Source: Procambarus clarkii
Taxonomy: Eukaryota; Arthropoda; Malacostraca; Decapoda; Cambaridae
NCBI RefSeq assembly: GCF_040958095.1
Contig: NC_091233.1
Location: 21,831,297 to 21,895,296 of the forward strand
Direction of reading: 5' to 3'
DNA: 64,000 nucleotides
Both the position numbers and the translations under genes were made by a program. The notes below the pieces were generated by a model. The model was not told where the DNA came from and did not search any database. It saw only the letters and a program-made list of their open reading frames with translations. Shown piece by piece: positions 38,221 through 50,272 of this stretch. Each line of letters opens with the position of its first letter. Position 1 is the stretch's first letter.

Positions 38221-38444
38221 GGTTTCTTCCTTGGCTTTTATAATGTGATCTGCAACTGTGATTCGCCTTCTGTCATTGGAATAGGAAATGAGGAAATTTC
38301 CTTGACTAGGTCATGAATTGGTCACTCAAGAATAACATGAAAGGATTTAATATAAGGGAGACCTACATTATTTCATTAACAGCTGCACCACAACTTTTAC
38401 AATGTTCCAATTTGCTGAATGATTGCAAGTTTTGCTTCCCTGAT

Positions 38445-38545
38445 GTTCCTCCCCCCCCCCCCCCCTGTCCTTTCCCAAATCCTTATCCTGATTCCTTCCC
38501 AGCACCAAGCCTTTAGTCATAATGGCTTGGTGCTTCTGATAATAC
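38445..38545 (+). repeat. Fragment of the 5480-5705 repeat family
   Basis: A C run followed by 'atccttatcctgattccttc' and 'ataatggcttggtgcttctg'. Confidence 0.7.
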
Positions 38546-38559
38546 ACGCTTAACTCACG

Positions 38560-39005
38560 GTCACTTAATGGAGCGCCGCCCTGCTCCTTATTGTCCAAAT
38601 TGCATTGTCCCTCTTACACTCGTGCATATCCTAGTTGAATGTCTTGACTTCCAGGACGAGCGTGTGTCTTGCCTTCCGACTGTTCCTTGCGGTCACTTGT
38701 CCCTTGATAGAATTCTTGATGAATTGGAAACTTTTGATATCGTTCGCCTTGCGCATTTCTGTTCTCGTATTTGGCATCCTTGGTGATATTTGGCGTCCTC
38801 TGATTATTCCCCACATTTGACGGTGCTACATAGCCTTCCCGGTTTGGTGCCTTCTTTTGATAATTACTTACTTCTGATAATTCCTTCCTTGCTTCCAGTC
38901 ACCTGTCCTTTGCTAAAATCCTTGCTGAATCAGACTCCATCACTTGACAGTGCTTGTGACTTTCTGCTCTTATACAGTATTGGCATTCTACATGATCTCT
39001 AGTGC
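38560..39005 (+). pseudogene. Non-LTR retrotransposon C-terminal tail
   Basis: MERRPAPYCPNCIVPLTLVH / ILVECLDFQDERVSC is the zinc-knuckle-like C-x2-C...H-x3-4-EC..F..R motif that follows the RNase H domain in many non-LTR elements. After LDRILDELETFDIVRLAHF the frame breaks; further pieces (LPGLVPSFDNYL) continue to about 39000. Confidence 0.78.
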
Positions 39006-39749
39006 TTCTTAAACATTGGTATTCTGTAACCTTGTTATAATTTATAGCTTTCCTGGCTTACATTTTTGTGATAATTATAGTACTTTCACTAGTCAATATT
39101 ATGTATTGTAATTAGTCTCTCCCGTCTAGTCACATTTTGTACTTTACCGGTATATGTAATGCACTGAGTGAGTTTTGTAGTCCAATTATGTGCCTTAGCA
39201 ACAGTATTGTTCACATCTATGTTCCATAGTCATGATATAACTTATTATTTACCTTGAATGAAATTTTGCTACATTTATGTATGTTATTTCCTTTGGAAAT
39301 GTGCAACTGTCATATTCCATTTGCTGCTGATAGCTCTTCTACTGTATCTCATTTAATTTTATTAAACTACTTAGGGATACTACATTTGAATTATCCCAGG
39401 CGCTGCCTGCATGATACTTTTGAGCACACTGTAATAAGGCTTTGGATCCTACTAAGCACCAACCCTGAAAATGGCTTTGTAATGGGTGGGATCTAAGGCG
39501 TGTATGTTACAGGACACACCACCCTGTGACAGCAGAAAGTGGACATGTAAAACCTAATCAGATCATTGTAGTAACACCTCCAGACTCTTCGTATCATTGC
39601 AGTGGCTTACAAGGTAAAATTTTCATTGTAGTTGTATCATAGAACTACCATGTACAGTACTTTACTTAAAAGTATTAAAAATTTTATGCAATTTTATTTC
39701 TCATTTTTAAGTGATCCCAATAATTTAGATGTTTTGAGTGGAAACTAGC

Positions 39750-40620
39750 AGCACGAGATCTTTGCACACACACTCCAGGTCAGTAATTCCTCCAGCTTTG
39801 AATGGGGCTGTTAGTTTGCAACAATATTTCACTCTAGAGAGCATTAGTGTCTTAAAAAGCATCATTGGTGTGACATCTCTTGTTTAAAAGGTTCTTTTTA
39901 TCCAACATGTTTATTTTTTGCAGTTCAACATCTAATTTGTTGCGTTCTTTAAAAGTAAGGTCTTCCAACATGATTACTCCTAAATATCTTGCATTGCTTT
40001 TTCTTTTAATAGTGTGGTTTGACTATTTCATGTTTTTTCCATAGTGCAGTAAATGGAACTTCTTATCATTAAACATTGTTATTTTCTGAGGCCTTGTGAA
40101 AGACTTGATTAACATACAATTGGAGGTTTGCTGCATCCTCTATATTGCCTACTCTCATGAAGATTCTAGTGCAAAGGATGATACAGGACTATAGTTTGTA
40201 TCCTTGTCTATGTCTGATATGAGGGAAACGTACCAGAGCAGGCATGGTACCTTGGGGGGGGGGGGCCTGAACTTACCACAGTGGGTGATTCAGATTTTAC
40301 TTTATTGACTGTTATACAGTGGGTTCCATTTGTTAGAAAGTTAAAGATCAATCTCCCTAATTTGCCAGTACAGTAATTCATTTTATGTACAATAACACCA
40401 TGGTTACATTTGTCAAAAGCTTTTATAAAATCTGTATTACATCAGCATTTTGCTTGTCTTCCATGGAATCTATGGCCAAGTCATAGTGGTCTAACAATTG
40501 CGAGAGGCAGGAGTGCTGTGTCCTGAACTCATGTTGCCCAGGGTTATGTAGACGCTGATTCCATGTGTTTTGTGATCTCACTTTTGCATGGTGATGTATC
40601 ACCACTTTGTTCACCCCTTT
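39750..40620 (-). pseudogene. Non-LTR RT fragment, antisense
   Basis: From 40605 leftward: QHEFRTQHSCLSQLLDHYDL / AIDSMEDKQNADVI, then after a frameshift KAFDKC-like and 'KLGRLIFNFLTN..TH.I.VN'. These are RT blocks around motif A (HGFR..HSC..QLL ... DF.KAFD). The palm FADD box was not found; 39750-40200 looks like decayed thumb region. Confidence 0.75.
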
Positions 40621-41935
40621 ATCTTCTATTCATGATGGGGTGCTCAATCTGATAATACCCAATGCTTAATAAAGCATCCACAAGACCTGCTGAGACACCC
40701 AAGGGATGCTTGTTGGCATCTCCTACAACAGTAACACTTGCCACTAAGAGAATGTCATATGATTGACATATCCCTTAAAGATAAGTGCTTTTGTTTTAGT
40801 ACTTAACCCTTAACAATAATTTGCCCATAGGCTTCTATAAATCTTTTTATTTGATCTCGGAACCCTAAGTTCCCCAGGCCTGTTGAGAACACTAGGTCCT
40901 GGTAGTTTTATTAATGTCTGGTACCAGAACCAACATGTACCAGGAAGCTACCAAGGGTTAGTTTAGAAATGGCTGCAGACCAATTTGTATCAACAGATCC
41001 TCCCTACTACATATATATCAACACACCTGTTTGCTCTGCACAAGTTGCTAGAAGGAACCTAGAAGATATAGTTTTAAAGGATTATTCATGAAGATTTTAA
41101 ATGTAGAGTCCAGTTAAGTCTTGGGTCTATCATGTCATACTGAGAAATTGAACCATATCTTTGTAAGGAAAGAGCAGGTCAAGGTGGAAGCAGGTGCTCC
41201 GATCTTATTTTTAGTGAAATTCATCAAAACTATTTTGTGTAGGGAGATGTTAAAGCTTAAGTTAAAGTTCTGTTGCAAAGGAGGCTTAGTGTCTTGCGTA
41301 TAGTTGACAAGTCAAGACCCCGAGATAAATGGCATGGTCATCAGCATAGAGGGTTATGGACACTCACTGATGACAGTAGTAACAATGATAAGGGCAGTGA
41401 GAAAGTCAGTGATCAGTGATAAGGTTCTTCAAGAAACCCCCTTCTATGGTAATTCGAAAATGGTCTATATTCGTATACAGGATCACCATAGTAGTTTTAT
41501 TCCTGGCAGGGCCAGTTGTTGCCAGTATTAAGACTGGCAACTGTCTGCACTTACCTCGAACAACTTGTTATTGAATTAGTTAATGCAACAGTATCTCTCT
41601 CCAAATTCTCTAGTTCATTGTAATTTAATTCAAACAATTAGAACAATATTCATGCATTCAAACAAATTGCATTCAGAATGTCACTCATTATATGGTGTTA
41701 TTGTCCTTTATGACTGGTTCACAAGCCAAGTTGTGTTGTCAATACATCTTCCGGTACACGCAAGACAATGATACTAACAAAATTAAACTCATCTTTCAGC
41801 TGTAGCAGGTGGTTCTAAACCTGCGCATCATTGAGTTTAATGTCCTCAGCTGGAATGACTGGTGACCTCTCCCAACGGAAACCTTTTATTTGAACACTAA
41901 CCAATATATGAGACAGTGATGAATGCCTGTTGCTG
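40621..41935. other. Intergenic, no gene seen
   Basis: No recognisable domain on either strand; short frames only. Confidence 0.5.
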
Positions 41936-41939
41936 TACT

Positions 41940-42105
41940 AGTATTTAGTAATTCGATTCGATAATTTAGTGAAACGATTCTTCGCGGCAGGGGATCGTAT
42001 TCCAGGGACCATAGGATTAAGGACTTGCCCGAAACGCTACGCGTACTAGTGGCTGTACAAGAATGTAACAACTCTTGTATATATCTCAAAAAAAAAAAAA
42101 AAAAA
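41940..42105 (-). repeat. Inverted copy of the 4985-5165 repeat with oligo-A
   Basis: 'acgattcttcgcggcagggg', 'gaaacgctacgcgtactagt' and 'acaactcttgtatatatctc' followed by an A run: complement of 4985-5095 in the same order. Confidence 0.8.
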
Positions 42106-42229
42106 TTAAACCATATTCTTAGTGATGGGCTGGGGTCAAAAGTAGCATGTCCTCTGTCAGCAAAGTGTTGGTGAGTGAAGTTTGGCTAAGTGGAACTGGT
42201 TACTTGAGTTCTGGTGTGCAAGTGGTACT

Positions 42230-42405
42230 TGGTACTCACCTGGTTGTACTCACGTAATTATGCTTGCGGGGGTTGAGCTCTGGCTCTTTGGTCCCGCCTC
42301 TCAACCGTCAATCAACTGGTGTACAGGTTCCTGAGCCTATAGGGCTCTATCATATCTACACTTCAAACTGTGTATAGAGTCAGCCTCCACCACATTACTT
42401 GGTGG
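42230..42405 (-). repeat. CR1-like 3' ORF end, antisense
   Basis: 'tgcttgcgggggttgagctc', 'aatcaactggtgtacaggtt', 'catatctacacttcaaactg': same block order as 15345-15500. Confidence 0.72.
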
Positions 42406-43126
42406 TTGGCTTCCTGTGCAGGCGTGAAGCTCCCTCCTGCCTACTGCTTTATATACAGGTACTGTACTTGGTTTCCATATTTATAATATTATGTATATTT
42501 CAGTACATTAATAAGTGTTGTTGTTTATGGATTCATTCAGTAATTAATGAAAAAGAGCACAGGTTGTTTAAGGGTATCTTTACACTTTCTGATAAACCAA
42601 TTTCCCAACTCAAAGATTTAGCTTAACACTTGCCAAAGACAAAACAACGTGACATTATTTTAACATTCTACACATATGCTCTTTGGATTTGGTACCTATA
42701 TGTTATCTCTTTACAAAATATTGTACTGGATATAATAGTGACAAACGAATTTCAATGCATCTAATACTGTAAAATTTACGAGAATCATTAATAATGGTTA
42801 TAGTGGGTCAACATGAACCTAATTCTCCTATGTTTTAAACATCCACAATGAAACAAGTTGGAATATGTGACTGGGTTTTAAAGTCAGTAGTGGATGTTAA
42901 ATATTTGTACATATAAATGGTGGATCTTTTTCACACCTTCCTTATTGAGATTGGGGGCTGATAATGTTTTTGAAAAAAAAAAAATTGGTAATGAACGTCA
43001 TCAGTTGATCCCAAGGACCAATATTGAACGAGTATGCCTTTCTGCCAGTCATATCGCAGACCTCTATCAAACCACACACAAAGAGGGTGGTGTTTGTTTA
43101 CAAGAGTGTTTTGTGTATGCCAAGTC

Positions 43127-43200
43127 CACTACGGGCTCGCCATAGCCCGTGCTACTTGGAACATTTGTTCCGAGTAGCTGAATCTTTAACAACAAAGACC
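43127..43200. repeat. Dispersed hairpin repeat, copy 2
   Basis: 'cgggctcgccatagcccgtg' followed by 'cttggaacatttgttccgag' and 'tagctgaatctttaacaaca'; the inverse of 106-163. Confidence 0.8.
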
Positions 43201-46200
43201 GTCTCTGGCAAGTCCTTAAGAATGTGTTTAAAGACCTGTACTTTCCTAAAACCTTACTGATGTGAAATAGACAATGGGTGTGCTCAAAAGTACCAGTCGA
43301 GTGAATTTTAGAATGGAGACGACCAAGTCCAGAAAGATGGATAGCTACATTTAGTTTAATCCCACTGACGAAAAAATAAAAATCTTACGTTTTAAGTTGG
43401 CTTTTATTAGCAAAATGGTTTTACAGCAGTGAAGGAGTAAGATTATTTTATCAACAAACAATAAAAGCTGCTGCAGTGACCACAGACATCAAGTGCATCA
43501 ACAGACTTGCATCACAACCGCAACCACATACAAAATGCTCGACTGTTCTTCCAACTTACACTGGTTGGTTATACAGTTGGAATATCATCAGCCTAATTAC
43601 TTAACACTCAAAAGATGAAAGTGACCGTTCTGAAACAGATTACAGTACATGTAACGGCTGTGATATAAGCCAGGCCCTGGAATGAAAATATTTATGCAAT
43701 TACATAAGAATGAAATGAACTCACTTCATTTGATGTATTTACAATGAACAAGAGAGAAAATGCTTAGATTTATACAATGTTTCAAAAGCTAGATTAAGAA
43801 GAAACCACAGAATGATTGAGGCCAAGGTCGAGCTCCCTTATCCAATAATATGCAAATTCATCATCTACAATATTATGTATACTTTCCTGAGCACTTTCTC
43901 TGGATGATTTTTTTAGATTACAATAAACTGGACTGTAACAAGTAAATGACTGCAGCAAAACAACAAAAATAAAAAAAATACAGGGAAAAATATATATATA
44001 TAGGATTACACCACCCCTTCTACCTGGTATACCCAACTATGACAATTCTAAACTTATGAAATTATATTGCAGATTTAACTTTTGTTCTAAATAACACAGC
44101 CAAAGGGGCTACAGAGGAACTGATAATTAACGTCCACTAATTTAGTATGTCGTCTCACCTACGTCAGAAACATATCCTAAAAGCAGTATATAAAGAGAGG
44201 AAGACAAAATTCACACTGTAGGGTAGGTCAGCAAGGCTGTTTTGATGGTAACAATTGCAACTCAAGACTAGATGTCACAAAACATTCATCTCTAAAAAAT
44301 ATGAGTCAAATCCTCAATTAAAAAATGTACCCTAAAAATGTACTACATCATAAAAATTGTAAGTAACCCCCCATCCCATCTGTGTTCAGATAATTCATCA
44401 CTCCCCCCCCCCCCTCAAGTATTGAGAAACTACATATCAAAATTATTCATACTGCGGGATTTACCGCACATATGTTACTTTACATCAATAATCTTTGGTA
44501 CAAAGTGCACTTATCTTTAGTGCGTTATTAAATTGTGATGTATTGACATAATTCATAGAAATCAGTAATAGACTACAACATTTTCAACAACATAATAATG
44601 TATACAAAAAATATGCCTACACACAACTGATTTGTGAGTCAAACACAGTGTTGTCCTCGACCCTATACCACCACACACCGGCTCTTCCATCCCATAAATA
44701 TGCATAAGTTGAGGGAAAACCTACTATAAAACAGACACGTCAAAACAAATTGTGAAACACAAGTGGTATTCAATTTCTACTGCATAAACAACTTGTATTC
44801 ACAATATTGCCAACATTTCAATATCAACCTCTATAATAATATTATTGCAGATGTACTACCTTTAACTTGTTTATGGTACTGTACAGAAGAAAGTTTCCTC
44901 AACGATTAATGTACAGTACAGTACCGTTTATAATTTAGATGTTTACTACTGTATCGTCTTTTAAAAATTAGATTTTGGTAGAATTTATTTACTTTAATTA
45001 TTAAATGTGTATGCTCACATGTCTGAAGGCGCAGAGTAATGGAGACAAATACAAAAATTAACAGTGCAGTACTTATTAAGTCTGAATAGTTTTCTAAATA
45101 ATTTAACCACTCTCTTCAGACTTACAATAACCAACTCTTTCAAAACTACTGTACATTAAAATTATCATCACATTATAATAAGAAATATTCTACCTAATAT
45201 TCTACAAACCGGCTTTTAAATACAAAATAAACATATTATAGTTATCAAAAAGTGCGAAGCTGGTATACCTGTATAGCTCAATTTATAGCGATACAGTAAT
45301 GCTAATTCAAATTCACCACATAAGTTAAACATGTTATGATATGCTTTAGAAGAAAGTCTTACAACAAATGTATAAATTTTACACCTATAGTTCTTCAATT
45401 TCACTGAATGCCATCAATGATCAGAGATGTAAAAGCACAGTACAGTCATCTACCTTGTATCCAGGCATCTTGGAACTGATGACCAAAATGATCCATACTG
45501 TCCAAGTAACAGTCACTCTTCCCTAAATATCTACATAGAACAAAAATAATACATTATTATTATATGATGCTACCCAAAATAAAGGATTTGTTTTAGTAGG
45601 CAGGAGTATTTTTCAGATTTCTTTAGTACTGTTCATGTCCAATAGCTCTTCCTTTTCACTGCCATCTATTATTTAGGAAGGATAGGCAAACAGGTGCAAG
45701 TGCATAATCAAACCACCTATCGGAAATTAACCTCGGAAGGTAGCCTATTATGTCAATGAACAGCCCTCCTTGGCAGTAATATTTATGTTAAGGCATATTG
45801 TGTGTGAAATAGCCACTGCACTGTAGAAATCATTGCATGAAATCCCAACCATAACTAACAGTTCTGCCATTTGGAGCAAGGATGACCTATGGTAGCCCAA
45901 ACCACAGTACAGAAGTGCCACATCTGCCTACAGTCACAGTGGAGCCAAGTGATCCAATATAAAGACAAACCTACCTTGCTTAGTTCCGATTGGCCTGCAG
46001 TGTTTCCAGATGAAATGCGGAGACACAACATAATGAGGAGCAGGTCAACTACTCTTGTACAGAAAGGTCAACCTGCTGTCCTATGGCCAAGGATTATCAA
46101 GTTAATAAACTGCATACTGTTTGAAGTTAATGATAGCATGGAATACCATATACTTCTGTAATGAGTAAGATATTGCTCTCAGATCATACTGTACTTCCTT

Positions 46201-46380
46201 TCTATATGTAAGATATGAACGTGATCATGTGTAGTCACTTGGTAGAGCCAGCCAGGGTGTGTGTTCAGGCCACAAGCCATACCTATACATGCTACAAGTT
46301 TGTGACCACGACTTAGCTGTGCCCTGCAGCTTTAACTCTGCTATACTTCATTGGCATTGCATGTGTTATCATGACTGTGT
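43201..46380. other. Intergenic, no gene seen
   Basis: Very AT-rich; C run at 44402-44414. The 90-codon frame at 45889-46161 has no recognised domain and no splice context. Confidence 0.5.
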
Positions 46381-46475
46381 TAAGTCCACTATGGGCTCAC
46401 CATAGCCGTGCTACTTGGAACATTTGTTCCGAGTAGCTGAATCTTTAACAACAAAGACTATCTGGCAAGTCCTTA
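46381..46475. repeat. Dispersed hairpin repeat, copy 3
   Basis: 'atgggctcaccatagccgtg' + 'cttggaacatttgttccgag' + 'tctttaacaacaaagactat'; near-identical to 43127-43205, including the following 'ctggcaagtccttaagaat'. Confidence 0.82.
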
Positions 46476-47724
46476 AGAATTAACTACACAAAATGAAGTT
46501 GAGCTGGAATTCGTTACTCTCGTTTATTTAGGATTAATGTTTCCCAACTTCAATTCATTGTTTTACTGTAAGCAACAAAGATGCCAAGACAAAGACGACG
46601 CACTTGTGTCTGTTCATAGTGGAGCACCAACGAACATTTTCAGCTACTCATGGTAATAGTAAACTCTATTGCACTACAAGTGTATCCATGTGTGCAACAT
46701 TTATGCATGAATTTTCAGGGAAGCTATGCTACAGGAGTTAACACATTACTGTGCATGCATTGACTGATGTATTCTAGGATTCCTTTTGTCATCAAGGCCC
46801 CACGTTTCCCCATCAATTGCTGTAGCATCAATAAATCAATTGTTAATGTGACTGCTATCGAGTTACAGACAAACTGAAGCTCTTCATAAACTAGTAATAT
46901 TTTACCCATCAAAACTGTGCAGTCTTTTGTGGAAATAATCGTAATTTGAGTACTGTACTATAATGCCAAACCTTCATATATATGCGAGCTGACTGAAAAT
47001 AAAAAAGTTATGGCACACCTGTTCTCTGCTTACACATGACCTCATGCTCTTGAAGTAAACTAATCACAAACTTTACTATATATTACAACTAGCCTCATTT
47101 TAATTCAAATTTGATGCACAAACCCACCATTGATGGAAATCACTACGAAGAAAGATTCCAAAGACAAGACCCAAATGATTCTAGTGAATGTGCTTATTGC
47201 AAGACTTGCTGTCTCTTAGCATCAAGAGGTACAATGCTTCATATCAAAGATTGATCAGTGCTCTAGGTGCCATTCTTCAAATAGTGTTTGCAGGAAGAGA
47301 TTCAGACAAATAGCTTTCAAACCTAGTCTTGGTACTGTACTTCTTATAGGTGCAGTTGAGACTCGAAGGATGGTTCAATATTTTATTACTGTAAAGAGTA
47401 TGTATTTCTTGTATTTTTCTTTATAAAATTACCAGGACATGTTAAAGGGGGTTGAGATTTACACGCTATGAGTTCTCACTCATAGCATATGAGTGGGTCA
47501 GTGTCAGGTTGTGATTGAACACTACTGTATTGTAATATGCCAGTTTACATTGGCTGAGCCTCAAGAATACTTAAAAAAATAAGTTAGCAGTCCATCTCTG
47601 ACTTTAGCTCAGATACTCCTGAATCATTATGTAAACAGTATTATAAAGAGGGTGAAAAAATAAGGAAAAGAAAATGAATCATGACAAGCTAATTAATGTA
47701 TAGCATTGACAAGTCATTCAAGTG
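46476..47724. other. Intergenic, no gene seen
   Basis: AT-rich; no domain, RNA or tandem structure recognised. Confidence 0.5.
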
Positions 47725-47832
47725 CAGGTGACGAGTCACAATAACGTGGCTAAAGTAAGTTGACCAGACCACACACTAGAAGGTGAAGGGACGACGACGT
47801 TTCGGTCCGTCCTGGACCATTCTTAAGTCGAT
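47725..47832. mobile_element. Fold-back element, copy 2 (one arm)
   Basis: 'gacgagtcacaataacgtgg' then 'gaccagaccacacactagaa' and 'ggaccattcttaagtcgatt'; the second arm is missing. Confidence 0.75.
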
Positions 47833-47924
47833 TGTGTCAAAGTCAAAAAAGTCATTCAAGACTCGAGTGTTTTTCACTCTTTCCAATGTTCATAGCAATG
47901 ATAACTAATGATCATAAAATATGT

Positions 47925-48105
47925 AGACGATGAGTCACAATAACATGGCTGAAGATATGATGACCAGACCACACACCAGAAGATGAAAAGCCTACAAGGA
48001 TTTGGTCCGTCGTGGACCATTATCAAGTCAATGGTGAGAATGGTCCAGGAAGAACCGAAACATCGTCGTTTCTTCATCTTCTGGTGTGTGGTTTGGTCAA
48101 CATAA
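47925..48105. mobile_element. Fold-back element, copy 3
   Basis: Arms 'gaccagaccacacaccagaa' (47962) and 'ttctggtgtgtggtttggtc' (48078) enclose both orientations of the 'gtccgt..tggaccat' centre; preceded by 'gatgagtcacaataacatgg'. Confidence 0.82.
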
Positions 48106-48574
48106 AATACCTTTTTAACACCTTGCTGTGAAACTCGTACAATAATACAGCTCACCAGTCGGCACTTACATTACACAAGTCCCCTGATTACTCTATCTCG
48201 AGTAAGTAATAATGGCTTGTGCTTATTTTCTATTGGACAATTTGCTGTATTTTTTATTGAGATAAAGAGACATGTTTATGTCTTTAGCAAGTGACAGACT
48301 GCTTGTTCAATTTTTCACCCAGCAATTGTAATTCATTGATTCAACTTTAATTAAATGTAAACATAATTTATATAAAATTTGTAAGTTATTGTAAAAATCA
48401 TGTATACCAAACTACCTTATAATGAGGGGACACTATTTTGAGCAAACAGAGGAAAAATGCACAAGGAAATCACAATAGTTTTGCATATCTTGATAAAATC
48501 TTTTGGAACACTGCACTGAGATCGACCTCACATCCTGAGTCACCCCAGATGTTTATCTCCTACATTATATCCAG
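48106..48574. other. Intergenic, no gene seen
   Basis: AT-rich; nothing recognised. Confidence 0.5.
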
Positions 48575-48818
48575 GGGGAATCTTGAGATGATTTCGGGGC
48601 TTTAGTGTCCCCGTGGCCCGGTCCTCGACCAGGCCTCCACCCCCAAGAAGCAGCCCGTGACAGCTGACTAACACCCAGGTACCTATTTTACTGCTAGGTA
48701 ACAGGGGCATAGGGTGAAAGAAACTCTGCCAATTGTTTCTCGCCGGCGCCCGGGATCGAATCCCGAAACCACAGGACCACAAGTCCAGCGTGCTGTCCGC
48801 TCGGCCGACCGGCTCCCT
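48575..48818 (-). repeat. SINE type A
   Basis: Tail 'atcttgagatgatttcgggg' to head 'ctcggccgaccggctccct'; box B complement gggatcgaatccc. Confidence 0.92.
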
Positions 48819-49900
48819 CTCTTAATAAGGGAAGGGGATTAAAAGGTAGCTGATGCCCCAAAAAGCCCACACCACAGACAAAAAACATGTGACACCTAAT
48901 GTCAACAAACTGGGAAGGCTAAGCCTCTCATAAGGAATCTGAAAACAGTTGCAAACTTAACTTGCCTGATAGACTTTTCTAACCTGACATATTGAAAAAT
49001 GTGATAGATTGTTGGGTACAGATAACTGATGTCTGAATACAACATAGATGACTATACTAGTTAGAACTATTTTAAGGTATAATGATACTTTATATTTTTT
49101 TTAGTGTGTATAATAAATGTGGATTTGTCAATGCCTGACACTTCATATATAAAGTAAATTACAGTATTCTTTGTTTCTTAAAAGTTTCAAGTAACATCTA
49201 ATAGTAAGAGTGCAACCAAGGAAAAAATAAAAAGCTAATTTTTAAATTAGTAGCCCGTTAGTGTCACCTTTGGCTCAGTTGCACCAACTCGGCAATATTT
49301 CCATTTAACCATAATTATCTAGACCAGGATTACCGGACAATCTATAAATGTTGGAATCTATCAGAACATAAACAAGACAGAATTGAAAAGTGATATTTAC
49401 CAAAAACAAGTGAACGTGTGGTCCTCTGAGGTAGCTCTAAACTTTCTCAATACAACTGTATTTTTCCCAGATTGTCACAAAGCAAACTAAAGCCTAATAA
49501 AAAAATGTCCTCAAAGTTTTTCCGCTTTTAAAAAAGGTCAACGAATACAATATTAGTTGAAGATAATAAACTAGTAATATACTGAAATTTCCTTTTGCTG
49601 TTTGAATTAAGGCATGAACAGCAATAAACAAATGGGTTAACAAATTTATTAAAAAGAGATTATCCTTAAAGCTGAACAAATAGCATACCTTTCTTCATAC
49701 AACTAATTACTATCAACAACATAATCACCTGTTTGAAAATGTAGACTTTTAGTTGCCATAGAATATCTAATGATGGGATCATATTGAAATGCTGAGAATT
49801 TGATCTTTCACTGTGACAAGTGATGTATCTTGCTTAATCAATGTACTGTATATTAATACCCTTCAATAACTTAAAGCGATCAAAACCTTTCAAGATAAGC
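48819..49900. other. Intergenic, no gene seen
   Basis: AT-rich; nothing recognised. Confidence 0.5.
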
Positions 49901-49904
49901 CACT

Positions 49905-50105
49905 TGAATGTTGCAGGCGATAAGTCACAACGTGGCTGAAGAATGTTGACCAGAGCACACACTAGAAGGTGAAGAGACGACGACATTTTGGTTCCGTCCT
50001 GGACCATTCTCAAGTCGATTAAGAATCGACTTGAGAATGGATTCGGTCCAAGACGGACCGAAACGTCGTCGTCCCTTCACATACTAGTGTGTGCTCTGGT
50101 TCACT
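49905..50105. mobile_element. Fold-back element, copy 4
   Basis: Arms 'gaccagagcacacactagaa' and 'actagtgtgtgctctggttc' with inner arms 'cattctcaagtcgatt' / 'aatcgacttgagaatg'; nearly the whole unit is present in both orientations. Confidence 0.88.
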
Positions 50106-50159
50106 TGAATGTTGCTCCAAAAACCTAATGGTAAGGTTTATATCATATGGTAAGGTTTA

Positions 50160-50173
50160 TATTTATATATATA

Positions 50174-50229
<56 letters not shown>

Positions 50230-50272
50230 CTATATATTTTATATATAATTATATTATATATATTAGTTATTG
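50160..50272. repeat. (TA)n microsatellite
   Basis: About 30 ta units, then imperfect 'tatattttatatataattat'. Confidence 0.95.

Noticed and set aside
45889-46161. 90-codon frame with several Cys/His residues
   Set aside because: No recognised domain, no flanking splice signals in a gene context, no second exon.
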